A stretch of 56,397 nt of DNA from Pseudomonas entomophila (GCF_013523125.1 NZ_JAAMQJ010000032.1:1-56397), one strand, 5' to 3'; shown: positions 27,301-36,269, counted from the stretch's first letter. Numbers and translations are program-made. Notes: generated from the sequence alone by a model not told the origin.

Positions 27301-29295
27301 CTAAGAAACGTTCGATGCACGGACGGCTGCATCGACAGCCGCCGTGCCTGACCCAGCGCCAGGTCGGGCGGCCTGGCCCTTGGTCTGCAGGTGGTGGCCA
27401 AAGTGCTGCACGTACTGTTTTTCCAGGATCTGTACGCTCAAGATGAACAACAGGAGGTTGTTGAGCTTCTCACGCACCCTGCCTGGCACCAGGCCGGTCC
27501 TGACGGCCAGCAGCATCATGCGTACCGTACCTGGCGCGAACAGACCGGCCGCTGCCAAGGCATCCTTGCTCAGGTACGTTTCGATTAGGCGTGCCATGGC
27601 AGGGCCCGAGCGCTTGCGCACCCATAGTGGCGGCGTGATGTAAGGCCACTTCCGGCGGCTGTACACCTCTTCGGGAATGATGTCTTTCACGGCTTCGCGC
27701 AGCAGGTACTTCTCCACGTTACCGCGCAGCTTCCATTCGTTCGGCAGTTTGGCCAGCCACTGGAACAGCCGATGGTCGAGAAACGGCGTACGCCCCTCGA
27801 TCGAATGCGCCATCTCCTGGCGGTCGCCCAGGTTCGCCAGGATGAACGGGCTGAGCAGGCCGCGGATGCTGAACGTCTGCAACTTGTTCAACAAGGGCAG
27901 GCGATCGAGCTCGGCCCGGTCCAGGCGTCGACGCAGCGCATGCAGGGGTGAGGTGAGGTTCAGGTGTCGGCGGTGGCGAGGCGCGAACAGGCGGTTGAGC
28001 GTATTCTGGGCGGCCGGGGCGAACAGCTCGGCCATTTCCGGCTGCGGGACGAACCCGAAGGCATCGTCCAATTCGCTGGCGCCGCTGGAACGTTTCGGGC
28101 GTGCACGTTCGGCGTGGCGCCCGTAGGCATGGCTGGACAAGCCTTGTCCTTCGGCCTTGAAGTAGCCGTACCCCAGCAGCGCCTCGTCCGCGCCTTCGCC
28201 GGTGAGCACGCAGGTGACATGCTGGCGGGCGAGTCTGGAGAGCAGGAACTTGCCCACCCCGTTGTAGTTGACGGCGGGGGTTTCCGAGAACCAGAGGCTG
28301 TCTTCCAGGTGGGTCAGCAGGTCCTCGCGCGTGCACTCGATCTTGTGAAAGCGTGCGCCCAGGTGGCGTGCGGTGCGTTCGGCGATCAGCGCCTCGTCGA
28401 ACTCGGCGTGATCGCTGAAGGAAATGCAAAACGCGTCGATGGGCTGGTCACGCAACTGCGCGGCGAGGGCGGCCACTGCCGTGGAATCCAGGCCGCCGCT
28501 CAGGTAGACGCCGACAGGCACGTCGGCCTGCAGCCGTAGCGCCACGGCTTCTTCCAGATGAGTGCGCAGGGTCTGGCGCAGATCGGCTTCGCTACAGGTC
28601 GTCGGCAGGGGCTCGGGCAACAGGTCGAGCGGCCAATAGGGGATCGACTCGCACTTCAAGGTCTCGAGGTCCACCACCAGGCAGTGGCCGGGCGCGACGA
28701 CACTGACATGTTCGAACGGGCTGTCCATGGGCACGAAGCTGAGCATGTCTCGCAGCTTGACCGGATCGATGGACGCTGCGGCCAGCCCGCTGGCGAAAAG
28801 CGCCTTGGCCTCGCTGGCGAACAGCAGTCCACCGGGACGCTCAGGCGCCTGATGCACGAACAGTGGCTTGATGCCAAAGCGGTCACGGCAGGCGACCACG
28901 CGGCCCAGCCGTCGATCCAGCAGCACGAACGCGAACTCGCCGCGCAGGTGACGGGTGAAATCCAGGCCGTCACGCTCATACAGGTACAGGATGAGCTCCG
29001 AATCGGACCCGGTCGCGAACGTGAACCCATCGGCCATGAGTTCGGCGCGCAGGCGGGCGTGGTCATAGATTTCGCCGTTGCAGACCAGCACCTTCTGGCC
29101 GTCCTGACTGAACAGGGGTTGCGCGCCGGTGGCCAGGTCGATGATCGAAAGCCGGGTGTGACCCAGTACTACCGCGTGTTCGGGGTCGCGATATCCGGCG
29201 CGTCCGTCTGGTCCACGGTGAGTCAATGCCGTCAGCGCGGCCTCAAGGTCGACCTGCTCGAGTGCATGACCGACAGACGCAAAAATTCCGCACAT
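27301..29295 (-). CDS. AsnB-like glutamine-dependent amidotransferase (candidate fatty-amide synthase)
   Basis: This 664-residue protein is built like class-B asparagine synthetase. An N-terminal glutaminase has the nucleophile Cys2 (MCGIFASVGH) with RLSIIDLATGAQP and CNGEIYDH. A synthetase domain has the PPi loop YLSGGLDST near 257 and VLTGEGADEALLGYGYF. ATG 29295 is chosen because it places Cys at position 2 and has AGGAG eight bases upstream. In this cluster it most likely amidates an activated fatty acid carboxylate to give the primary amide of a promysalin-like product. Family members often act on non-aspartate acids. Asparagine synthesis itself cannot be excluded by sequence. It is 41 bases downstream of the Rieske gene and shares its strand. 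Confidence 0.88.
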   Translation of the reverse strand: MCGIFASVGHALEQVDLEAALTALTHRGPDGRAGYRDPEHAVVLGHTRLSIIDLATGAQPLFSQDGQKVLVCNGEIYDHARLRAELMADGFTFATGSDSELILYLYERDGLDFTRHLRGEFAFVLLDRRLGRVVACRDRFGIKPLFVHQAPERPGGLLFASEAKALFASGLAAASIDPVKLRDMLSFVPMDSPFEHVSVVAPGHCLVVDLETLKCESIPYWPLDLLPEPLPTTCSEADLRQTLRTHLEEAVALRLQADVPVGVYLSGGLDSTAVAALAAQLRDQPIDAFCISFSDHAEFDEALIAERTARHLGARFHKIECTREDLLTHLEDSLWFSETPAVNYNGVGKFLLSRLARQHVTCVLTGEGADEALLGYGYFKAEGQGLSSHAYGRHAERARPKRSSGASELDDAFGFVPQPEMAELFAPAAQNTLNRLFAPRHRRHLNLTSPLHALRRRLDRAELDRLPLLNKLQTFSIRGLLSPFILANLGDRQEMAHSIEGRTPFLDHRLFQWLAKLPNEWKLRGNVEKYLLREAVKDIIPEEVYSRRKWPYITPPLWVRKRSGPAMARLIETYLSKDALAAAGLFAPGTVRMMLLAVRTGLVPGRVREKLNNLLLFILSVQILEKQYVQHFGHHLQTKGQAARPGAGSGTAAVDAAVRASNVS

Positions 29296-29336
29296 CCTGT
29301 GCTCCTCATGGGCTTGTGGCGAAAGAACCGGAGGCG

Positions 29337-30335
29337 TCAAGCGTCGCCGAGGTAGATCTGCTCGAGCATTCTGCGGTGCACGACCAAGGGCTTGTCATAC
29401 TTGCCCAGCCGCGCACCGTTCAAAGCATACGGCAGGTGCGCGAGCTGGCTGGAAAACGCACCATCGGCCTCGAATTCCTTCTTGATGAAACGCAGCATGA
29501 ACGAGCGGAAGTGCTTTTGGAAAAACGCTGATTTGCGGTCGCTGGCCTGGGCATAAACGAAACTGTACAGCGTGGTCCGGTTGGCCGCGTTGGGCACGAA
29601 GAAGATCGTGGTCTTGACGTGCCCTCCGATGTCGGTCTGGCGAGTCTTGCACGTCACCCAGGACTCGTAGGTGCTGCGCACCGGGTTGAACAAGGTGTGG
29701 AAGCGATTGTGCGAGATGTCCCCTGGCTTGACGCCAGTCAGAAACATGAACGGAAACTTGCGAATGGGCCCCCGGTAGTAGTTCAGGGTGCTGTGCTCAT
29801 CCTGTTCGAACTCGTATTCGACGTGCTTGGCACCCTCGCGGTCCCAGCCGAAGGTCTGGTGCACGTAGGGAAAGTGCTCGTCTTCGGAGAAGTTGTCCAG
29901 GGCCACGTGCAGCGGGCAGTCGAAGACCACCGGGAATTGGCCCATGAAGGTGTAGGCCGGGTCGGCGAAGTCGTCGAGTGGCTCGGCATCGGGGCCGCCG
30001 ACCCAGATCACGCCGTGGCGGGTGAAGGTCTTAAGGACCTCGATCTTGCACTTGCGCGACTCGGGCATGGCCGGGATATGCCCTTGGCCCTGGGCATCGA
30101 AACTCCAGCCATGGTACGGGCACTCGAGATGCCCTTGCTCGTTCACGCGGCCCATCGACAGCGGCGTGAAGCGGTGAGGGCAGCGGTCCGGCATGGCGAC
30201 GAGGCGACGCGCCTGATCACGGAACAGGACGATCTTGAAGCCACCGACTTCCACACTGATCGGCGTGTCGCGTACAGCCTCTTCGGCGCAGACGGGATGA
30301 AAGAAACGCGAAATCTTGTTCCAGCCAAAGTCCAT
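29337..30335 (-). CDS. Rieske non-haem iron oxygenase (first of two)
   Basis: This 332-residue oxygenase alpha-type subunit has the Rieske 2Fe-2S ligands Cys52/His54 and Cys72/His75 (CPHRF and CPYHGW). Its mononuclear iron site is in DNFSEDEHFPYVHQ (His154, His159, with Asp147/Asn148 before). No reductase or ferredoxin gene is nearby, so electrons must come from a housekeeping partner. In a promysalin-type pathway it is a candidate for hydroxylating the fatty chain or desaturating the proline ring; sequence alone does not say which. Transcribed with the asnB-like gene, divergent from the rest of the cluster. Confidence 0.88.
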   Translation of the reverse strand: MDFGWNKISRFFHPVCAEEAVRDTPISVEVGGFKIVLFRDQARRLVAMPDRCPHRFTPLSMGRVNEQGHLECPYHGWSFDAQGQGHIPAMPESRKCKIEVLKTFTRHGVIWVGGPDAEPLDDFADPAYTFMGQFPVVFDCPLHVALDNFSEDEHFPYVHQTFGWDREGAKHVEYEFEQDEHSTLNYYRGPIRKFPFMFLTGVKPGDISHNRFHTLFNPVRSTYESWVTCKTRQTDIGGHVKTTIFFVPNAANRTTLYSFVYAQASDRKSAFFQKHFRSFMLRFIKKEFEADGAFSSQLAHLPYALNGARLGKYDKPLVVHRRMLEQIYLGDA

Positions 30336-30717
30336 GGCACGTGCATCCTTGAATAACGTTTTTGATAACCCGTTCCATCGGGGCGCTTTTTCGAGCGGGC
30401 CAGCCTAGTGGATATGCTCACGCGTTGCAACGCACTTTTCATGGAAGTTCGTCTTGTGTGCGGGCCGTCTTTTTTCGACGTTGGAGGCGCTTGACAGCGC
30501 TTTGGAAATCCTGATGAAGTAAAGAAAGATCGTACACAGCACTTCAGGACGAAGCGCTCGCTCCCCGTCGACAGGATGTCGGTTCATGGCAGTCTGACGT
30601 GGCACGCCGCTGTTTTCTCGAGTGCTCCAGCCCATTTACCGGGCGGGCCGCACGCACGGTTTCGAATGCCTGGACATTCGATGTGCCGGCACGTCTTGCT
30701 TGCAGGAGCCACGCGTC
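30336..30717. promoter_or_regulatory. Divergent promoter region of the metabolite cluster
   Basis: This 382-base gap is AT-richer than its surroundings and has no gene. It contains a 12-base perfect palindrome GCGTTGCAACGC (30422-30433), a candidate operator. A consensus -35 TTGACA is at 30491, pointing toward the 13-gene plus-strand operon, but no good -10 lies 16-18 bases later, which would fit activator dependence. CAGGAG before 30718 is the ribosome site of the first carrier-protein gene. Confidence 0.45.
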
Positions 30718-30966
30718 ATGGATGAACCTTCAGTGCGCCTGAAACTCAGGGCGCTGTGGAGCGCTCTGTTGCCAGATGAGCCCTTCGACGACACCACGGC
30801 ATTTCATCAGGCCGGTGGAAATTCTCTGACCCTGATGCGACTGTTCATGCAATGTACGGGCGCATTCGGCGTGCGATTGGACATGGCGCGTTACCCCGAT
30901 TTGCAGACCATCGAGCAGCAGGCACGCTTCATCGTGATGGCCCGTGCGGAGGCTTCGCATGCCTGA
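30718..30966 (+). CDS. Free-standing peptidyl/aryl carrier protein
   Basis: This 82-residue carrier protein has its phosphopantetheine serine at Ser36 in QAGGNSLTLM, a motif more like peptidyl/aryl carriers than fatty-acid ACPs. It may carry salicylate or an intermediate, as the salicylate ligase of this cluster has no fused carrier. ATG 30718 has CAGGAG upstream. It is the first gene of the main operon, and its end overlaps the hydrolase start by eight bases. Confidence 0.85.
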   Translation: MDEPSVRLKLRALWSALLPDEPFDDTTAFHQAGGNSLTLMRLFMQCTGAFGVRLDMARYPDLQTIEQQARFIVMARAEASHA

Positions 30967-31750
30967 GGTGGCGGTTCCGGCCCTCTCACGGCCCGCGCCG
31001 ATGCGTGTGCCGCGTGCCTATGCGTCGTTGTTCGAGCAGGCCACGACCGACAGTTTCGTGGTGGGCGACCTGGAAGTGCGTACGCATGTCTGGACGGGCC
31101 CGGCCCCGGTCCTGTGCGTGCACGGCGCCAATGGCAGCGCGACGCAGTTCGGCGCGTTGATCGAGTGCCTGCGTGGCGCCGGTCGTGGCGTCATGGCCGT
31201 GGATATTCCTTCGCACGACCCGAACGGACGTTTCATTCCGTCGCGCTACATCTGGGAGGCCTTGGTGGGCATGCAGCGTTACGCCACGCCTGCCGCGGTG
31301 GTCGCCCATTCCATGGCCTGTGGCTGGGCGATGAAGGCGCTGAATGCAGGCTTGCCCGCGCGGCAACTGGTGTGCCTGTCCCCGGCGGCCACGCAGGATT
31401 ATGTCTTCAAGCGTTTCCTCGAACTGCAGCAGGCCCAAGGGTTGACCTTCGATGACCTGGCAGAGGAGATCGACCAGGCCTTCGGCAGCACATGGCGTCA
31501 GGCGTACTCGCCGATCGAGCTGTGCAAAACCTTGACGCAGTCCGTATTGATTCACCATGACGAAGACGATCCGGTGATCGAACTGGACGCGGGCGGCAAA
31601 GTACTGCACGACGCCTGGCCACTGTCGCGTTATCTACAAACGCAAGGGCTTGGTCATGCGGGTGTTTTCCGAAATAGACCACTGCTTGAATGTCTTGTGG
31701 CATTTCTCGCCGATTCCATGACTGATAGATCACAGGGAGTAATTCAATGA
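30959..31750 (+). CDS. Alpha/beta hydrolase (thioesterase or acyltransferase candidate)
   Basis: This 263-residue alpha/beta hydrolase has an oxyanion-side motif VLCVHGANGSAT (51-62) and nucleophile elbow AHSMAC with Ser118. Asp203 or Asp204 (HHDEDDPVI) and His233 (GLGHAGVF) complete the triad. ATG 30959 overlaps the carrier gene; its own stop overlaps the next carrier gene. Wedged between two carrier genes, it may act as an editing or releasing thioesterase, or as an acyl transferase between carriers. The exact role is open. Confidence 0.8.
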   Translation: MPEVAVPALSRPAPMRVPRAYASLFEQATTDSFVVGDLEVRTHVWTGPAPVLCVHGANGSATQFGALIECLRGAGRGVMAVDIPSHDPNGRFIPSRYIWEALVGMQRYATPAAVVAHSMACGWAMKALNAGLPARQLVCLSPAATQDYVFKRFLELQQAQGLTFDDLAEEIDQAFGSTWRQAYSPIELCKTLTQSVLIHHDEDDPVIELDAGGKVLHDAWPLSRYLQTQGLGHAGVFRNRPLLECLVAFLADSMTDRSQGVIQ

Positions 31751-32049
31751 GCCAGCCTACCGTCCAACACGTACGTGACACCGTTGAGAAGATCATCCTG
31801 CAATATTGCGATGTGACCGACTTGGGTATCGAGCGTTTGCAAGATGACACGAGCCTGACCCAGGACCTGGGTATCGACAGCGTCGACTTTCTCGATATCG
31901 TGTTCGAAATCGAAGACACCTACAAAATCCAGTTTCCCTTGGAACAATGGTCGGCCAGTGCGCCGAACGGTGAAAAGAACCGACACACCCTGAGCGACTT
32001 CGTGACGGCCATCCATCGCATCGTCGTCGGTGCACCTGTCGGCGCATGA
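31747..32049 (+). CDS. Acyl carrier protein
   Basis: This 100-residue ACP has the canonical site DLGIDSVDFLDIVFEIED with Ser45 and an acidic helix II. It resembles fatty-acid/polyketide ACPs and differs from the GGNSL-type carrier two genes upstream. It probably holds the growing or modified fatty acyl chain for the FabZ-like and ketosynthase enzymes encoded next. The gene overlaps both neighbours by four bases. Confidence 0.9.
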   Translation: MSQPTVQHVRDTVEKIILQYCDVTDLGIERLQDDTSLTQDLGIDSVDFLDIVFEIEDTYKIQFPLEQWSASAPNGEKNRHTLSDFVTAIHRIVVGAPVGA

Positions 32050-32498
32050 ACATCGAACAGAACCTGTTGATCGACGAGGTCGTGACGTGGGAGCCCTGGA
32101 CGTCGCTGCACAGTATCAGCCACGTCCCGGCTGCAGCGCCGGTCTTCGAAGGGCACTTTCCCGGCCATCCCATCCTGCCCGGCGTGCTGATGGTCGAACT
32201 CATGGCCCAGGCCAGCGGGTTCTTGTACCTGTTGTCGTCGGACTTTGCGGGCATGGCGTTCCTGATCAGCGTGAAGCAGGCCAAGTTCACCGGCTTCGTC
32301 GCGCCGGGCGAACGACTGAGCTGCGAGGTACGCATCGTCCACCGCGCCGAGGGTTACCTGGTCTGCGAGGGCGTGCTCACGCGCGACCAGGTGGTGGCGA
32401 AAGCGCAGTGGATGCTGCGGCTCATGCCCTTCCCCAACGACATCCTTCGTCAGTCGCTCCAGCGCACCGTGCTGGCGCGTATCGAGAGGCACGCATGA
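32046..32498 (+). CDS. FabZ-like 3-hydroxyacyl-ACP dehydratase
   Basis: This 150-residue hot-dog protein has the FabZ active-site signature EGHFPGHPILPGVLMVELMAQ, with His37 and Glu51 as the catalytic pair. It would dehydrate 3-hydroxyacyl-ACP during chain extension. No matching ketoreductase or enoyl reductase is encoded here, so those steps would be borrowed from primary fatty-acid synthesis. Four-base overlaps with the ACP and the following ketosynthase-like gene. Confidence 0.87.
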   Translation: MNIEQNLLIDEVVTWEPWTSLHSISHVPAAAPVFEGHFPGHPILPGVLMVELMAQASGFLYLLSSDFAGMAFLISVKQAKFTGFVAPGERLSCEVRIVHRAEGYLVCEGVLTRDQVVAKAQWMLRLMPFPNDILRQSLQRTVLARIERHA

Positions 32499-33478
32499 TC
32501 AACACCTGTTACGTGAAGGGCATGGGTATCGTCCACAGCGGCGGCGCGATGAGGCTGGGCGACGCGCATTCACTGCCGCCCCAGGCGCCGGTGGTTCGAG
32601 GCAAGGTCCCGCTGCCGGCGTTTCCCCTGGAACGCTTCGTGACCAAGGTCCGCGACCTCAATGCCATGGGCAACGGGCAGAAGATGCTGGTCTGCGCCGC
32701 TGGGTTGGCCCTGGAAGAGGCCGGACTAAGCGCCGAGGCGCGTCAGGGCTGCGACCTGTACATGGCCGCCAAGATCGGCGAGCGCAACGATGCCGTGGAT
32801 GCGGCGATCCTCGAAGGTGCCGAGCACGCATCGTTCGACATCAACCAGGAGCTGGCGCGCCTGCGTCCGACGCATTTCCTGGCGGAACTGCCCAACCTGT
32901 ATGCCGCCAACATCGCCATGCTATTGGCGCTCAAGGGCGAGAGCCTGACGTTCGTCGGCGAGGCGGCTGCTTCCGCGCAGGCCATGATCCATGCGCTGGA
33001 GAAACTTGCCACCGAGCGCACGTGCAGCATCCTGGTCGGCGGCGTCTTCAATGGCGACCAGTCGATGCACGATGAATACCTGGCAGGCCCCGATGCACAA
33101 GCGCTGGGCGTATTCGGCACGGCCGCCTGCTGCCTGGTGCTCGAGCGCGAGCCAACAGGCGCGATCGCCAGCCTGACCCGAACGGGCCCGGTCACCCGCG
33201 ACCAGCTCGCCGATCGGCTGGTCAGCTGCGAGGCAAGTCTGCTGGTCAGTCATGGCTTTGCGGCTGGGCGAGGGTGGACGCAGTCGCTGACCGTGGACGT
33301 GCCCGTGCTGGACGTCGGGCACCTGATGGGTCAACTGCACGAAGCGACCGTTTCGGTCCAGGCTTACCTGGCCGCGGTGGCGCTGCGCGCCGAGCCGGCA
33401 GTGGGGCCGCGCCGTGCGCTGTTGCTCACGCAGATCGGCGCTGAGCGTTACGAGACCTTTGTGCTCGAGGTCTTCTGA
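32495..33478 (+). CDS. Ketosynthase-fold protein lacking the active-site Cys (chain-length-factor-like)
   Basis: This 327-residue thiolase-fold protein is shorter than FabF (about 410). At the position of the catalytic cysteine it reads VGEAAASAQAM, with Ala158 in place of Cys, and the two active-site histidine motifs are not recognisable. This is the pattern of chain-length factors, which pair with an active ketosynthase. The active partner here is probably the KS at 38988-40184, which has an intact triad. ATGA overlap with the FabZ-like gene. The assignment as a KS-fold partner is fair; the pairing is inferred. Confidence 0.72.
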   Translation: MINTCYVKGMGIVHSGGAMRLGDAHSLPPQAPVVRGKVPLPAFPLERFVTKVRDLNAMGNGQKMLVCAAGLALEEAGLSAEARQGCDLYMAAKIGERNDAVDAAILEGAEHASFDINQELARLRPTHFLAELPNLYAANIAMLLALKGESLTFVGEAAASAQAMIHALEKLATERTCSILVGGVFNGDQSMHDEYLAGPDAQALGVFGTAACCLVLEREPTGAIASLTRTGPVTRDQLADRLVSCEASLLVSHGFAAGRGWTQSLTVDVPVLDVGHLMGQLHEATVSVQAYLAAVALRAEPAVGPRRALLLTQIGAERYETFVLEVF

Positions 33479-33482
33479 CGCC

Positions 33483-34475
33483 ATGAACATACCGATCATC
33501 CCCTCCGTCGTGCCTGCCGCACGGTCTGTACCGGCAGAGCGATTCCCGTTCAGCGCTTCCCCGCAAGGCTGGTATGCCGTGGCGTGGGTCGATCATCTCG
33601 AACCGTCTTCCATCACCCCGGCACGGCTGTGCGATCGCGATATCGTCATCGTTCGCACGGCTTCGGGAAAGCTGGCGGTCTATGACGCGCACTGCCCGCA
33701 TCTGGGCGCACACCTGGGCTACGGTGGCGTCGTCGAGGGCGAGCACGTGCGCTGTCCATTCCATGGCTGGGAATACGACGGGCGCGGGCGCTGCAGCAAG
33801 ATTCCGTTCGTGGACGGGCCGATGAAGGTCGGTCTGCGCGAATGGCCTACGGTGGTGAGAGGCGGGATGTTGCAAGCCTGGTTCAATGCCCAGGGCAACC
33901 CCCCGGTATGGACGCCGCTGGAGGCCGATCACCAGGGGTGGACGCCGCCGATGCACGGCCCGGACTGCGCCTGGAATTTGCGTGCGCATGTGCAGGACAT
34001 CGCGGAAAACGGCGTCGACGTCGCCCACTTCACGACGGTGCATGGCGCCCAGGCCATTGGCGAGCTGAACGATGTCCGGTTCGAAGGTGCCCTGGCGCGG
34101 TGGACGTCGATCAGCGCCAGCGAGCTGAGCGGCAAGCCTTCGATCGCCGTCGCGCAGGTGGTGCTCGATGCGCTGGGTCTGCACCGCGTGCAGGTGCAGA
34201 TCGACGACGGCAAGCTGGCGTTTCGCAGCTTCCTGTACGTGACGCCGGTGGCCGACGGGCGGATCGACATTCGCATGACCGTCTCGGTGAAGCAGACCGG
34301 GGATGTGCGCAAGGATCGGATGCTCGTCAAGTACCTGGTGCCGCGGCTGACCAGCGAGCTGGCCAAGGATTTCGACATCTGGGAGCACAAGGTCTACATC
34401 GAGCGCCCGCCGCTGAGTCGGGTCGATGGTCCGATTCGTCACTTCCGGGCCTGGGCGCGCCAGTTCTACGCGTAG
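33483..34475 (+). CDS. Rieske non-haem iron oxygenase (second, KshA/DAF-36-like)
   Basis: This 330-residue Rieske oxygenase has Cys71/His73 and Cys91/His94 (CPHLGAHLGYGG, CPFHGWEYD). The mononuclear iron site is ENGVDVAHFTTVH (Asn176, Asp179, His182, His187). The Rieske region resembles steroid hydroxylase/desaturase oxygenases (KshA, DAF-36/Neverland) and differs from the first Rieske protein of this cluster. It is a candidate for acyl-chain hydroxylation or ring desaturation. It begins four bases after the KS-like gene. Confidence 0.88.
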   Translation: MNIPIIPSVVPAARSVPAERFPFSASPQGWYAVAWVDHLEPSSITPARLCDRDIVIVRTASGKLAVYDAHCPHLGAHLGYGGVVEGEHVRCPFHGWEYDGRGRCSKIPFVDGPMKVGLREWPTVVRGGMLQAWFNAQGNPPVWTPLEADHQGWTPPMHGPDCAWNLRAHVQDIAENGVDVAHFTTVHGAQAIGELNDVRFEGALARWTSISASELSGKPSIAVAQVVLDALGLHRVQVQIDDGKLAFRSFLYVTPVADGRIDIRMTVSVKQTGDVRKDRMLVKYLVPRLTSELAKDFDIWEHKVYIERPPLSRVDGPIRHFRAWARQFYA

Positions 34476-34536
34476 GCCCGGCCTCTCAACCCTCGACCGC
34501 CACGGGCGGATCGTCGTTCAAGGATGAAAACGAGCA

Positions 34537-34848
34537 ATGAAAACCCCTAGTGAGTGCCAAGGGCTCGCGGATGTTCGCGTGGGCATCGATACCCTCGATC
34601 GGCAGATCATCGAGCGCCTTGGGCTGCGCATGCAGTACGTCAAGGCCGCGTCGCGCTTCAAGCCCGATCTGGAGAGCATTCCGGCGCCGGATCGCGTCGC
34701 CCGCATGCTGCCGCAGCGGCGTGAGTGGGCTGCCGACGCCGGGCTGGATCCCGAGTATGTCGAGCAGCTCTTCAGTGGCTTGATCGACTGGTACATCCGT
34801 CAGCAGATGGCCTATTGGCAGAGCCAACGGCAGGAGCAGGCCTCATGA
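34537..34848 (+). CDS. pchB: Isochorismate pyruvate lyase
   Basis: This 103-residue chorismate-mutase-fold (AroQ) protein has the PchB active-site residues at the same numbers as in the P. aeruginosa enzyme: Arg14 (DVRVGID), Arg31 (LRMQYV), Lys42 (RFKPD) and Gln90 (YIRQQM). It converts isochorismate to salicylate plus pyruvate. It overlaps the isochorismate synthase gene by four bases, completing a two-step salicylate route from chorismate. Confidence 0.92.
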   Translation: MKTPSECQGLADVRVGIDTLDRQIIERLGLRMQYVKAASRFKPDLESIPAPDRVARMLPQRREWAADAGLDPEYVEQLFSGLIDWYIRQQMAYWQSQRQEQAS

Positions 34849-36269
34849 TGGGGGTCGACGAGAAGGGCTGGGACGCCTGGCGCGGCCTGCTCGAGCAGGC
34901 GCGCCAGCGTGCGACCTCGCGAGGGCAACCCGTCCTGGCGAGCCTGGCGCTGGCGACTCCACGCCCCGATGCATACGCCTGTGTCGCCAGGGCCGAAGCC
35001 TCGAAGCTGACCTATGCCTTGCTCGACACGCGGGCGCCCGATCGCTTGCTGTTCGGTGTCGGCTGCGCCGCCGAACTGCGCGAGCGGCCGGAGACTGCCT
35101 TGGGCGCCATGGGCGGGCAGTGGCGACACTGGTTGGAAGACCGCGTGCAGGAGGGCGACGTCGGCCCCCTGCTGATGGGGGGCGCGCGTTTCGATCCGCT
35201 GTCGCAGCGTGCGCCGCACTGGGAAGATTTCCCCGCCGCCGTCATGACCCTGCACGCCGTGCAATGGTCCTGCCAGGCCGAGAACGCCTGGCTGCTGCTG
35301 CAGGCCCGGGTCGCCCAGGACAGCGACATCGAAGCGCTGATCGACGAGCGCCGCGGCCTGCTGGCCTGCTTGGGCGAACCCGCCTTCGATCCGCCGTTCA
35401 GTGCCCATCTGGCCTTGGAGGCCGACCGTGATTCGATGCCGCGTCGGGCGTGGGAGGCCATGGCTGACCAGGCGGTGCGCCGCATTCGCGCGGGTGATCT
35501 GCGCAAGGTGGTGCTGGCGCGTCATGTTCAGCGCACGCATACCGCGCCCATCGACGTGGCCAGCGTGTTGCGCCGCTTGCGGACACGCGACAGCGATGCC
35601 CATGTGTTCGCCGTGAGCCGTGGACGCAGTTGCTTTCTCGGTGCGACCCCCGAGCGCCTGGCGCACCTGGAGCGGGGTGTGGTCCACACCCATGCTTTGG
35701 CAGGCACGGCCCCGCGCGGTAGCGATGCGCAGACCGATCGGCAGCTCGGGCAAGCCTTGATGGACTCGCCCAAGGAGCGCGAGGAGCACGACCTGGTCGT
35801 GCGCACGATCGTCGAGGGCCTGAAGCGACTGGGCGGCCGCGCCATGGCCATCGACCCTCCGCAACTGCGCAGGCTGGCCACGTTGCAGCACCTGACCACC
35901 CCATTACAGGCAGGCCTAGACGAGCAGGTCGGCGTGCTGGACGTGGTCGAGCAGTTGCACCCGACGCCTGCGGTGGCCGGCCTGGCGCTGGCGCCCGCAT
36001 TGTCGTTCATTCGCGAGCACGAGGGGCTGGACCGCGGCTGGTACGCAGGCCCGTTGGGCTGGATGGATGAGCACGCCCAGGGCGATTTCGTCGTCGCTTT
36101 GCGCTCGATGCTGGTCCGCGCTCACGCCACCTACCTGTTCGCCGGCTGCGGCGTGGTGGCCGACTCCGTCCCTGAGGCAGAGTTTCAGGAAACCCAACTG
36201 AAGCTGTCCGGCATGTTCAAGGCGTTGCAGTCGCAGCCGCAACCCACGCCCAGTGCCACGCCGGCATGA
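34845..36269 (+). CDS. pchA: Isochorismate synthase
   Basis: This 474-residue protein has the chorismate-binding domain in its C-terminal half. Landmarks are RKVVLARHVQ (general-base Lys), THALAGTAPRG, KEREEHDLVV, LQHLTTPLQA, LHPTPAVAG, GWYAGPLGWMD and FAGCGVVADSVPEAEFQETQLK. It makes isochorismate for the adjacent lyase. The ATGATG start at 34845 overlaps the pchB-like stop. Order lyase-synthase and tight coupling are as in pchBA-type operons. Confidence 0.92.
   Translation: MMGVDEKGWDAWRGLLEQARQRATSRGQPVLASLALATPRPDAYACVARAEASKLTYALLDTRAPDRLLFGVGCAAELRERPETALGAMGGQWRHWLEDRVQEGDVGPLLMGGARFDPLSQRAPHWEDFPAAVMTLHAVQWSCQAENAWLLLQARVAQDSDIEALIDERRGLLACLGEPAFDPPFSAHLALEADRDSMPRRAWEAMADQAVRRIRAGDLRKVVLARHVQRTHTAPIDVASVLRRLRTRDSDAHVFAVSRGRSCFLGATPERLAHLERGVVHTHALAGTAPRGSDAQTDRQLGQALMDSPKEREEHDLVVRTIVEGLKRLGGRAMAIDPPQLRRLATLQHLTTPLQAGLDEQVGVLDVVEQLHPTPAVAGLALAPALSFIREHEGLDRGWYAGPLGWMDEHAQGDFVVALRSMLVRAHATYLFAGCGVVADSVPEAEFQETQLKLSGMFKALQSQPQPTPSATPA

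Noticed and set aside
27290..27301. Genomic-island attachment site at the left cluster edge
   Set aside because: Only 11 bases separate the two genes. No tRNA, direct repeat or integrase is visible at either end.
27301..29295. Housekeeping asparagine synthetase
   Set aside because: The domain layout allows it, but location in the cluster and pairing with a Rieske gene favour a biosynthetic amidation role; kept as an alternative in the feature entry.
32495..33478. Degraded pseudogene of a ketosynthase
   Set aside because: The frame is intact, tightly coupled to its neighbours and in good codon use. Loss of the Cys motif is typical of chain-length-factor partners, so decay is not needed to explain it.
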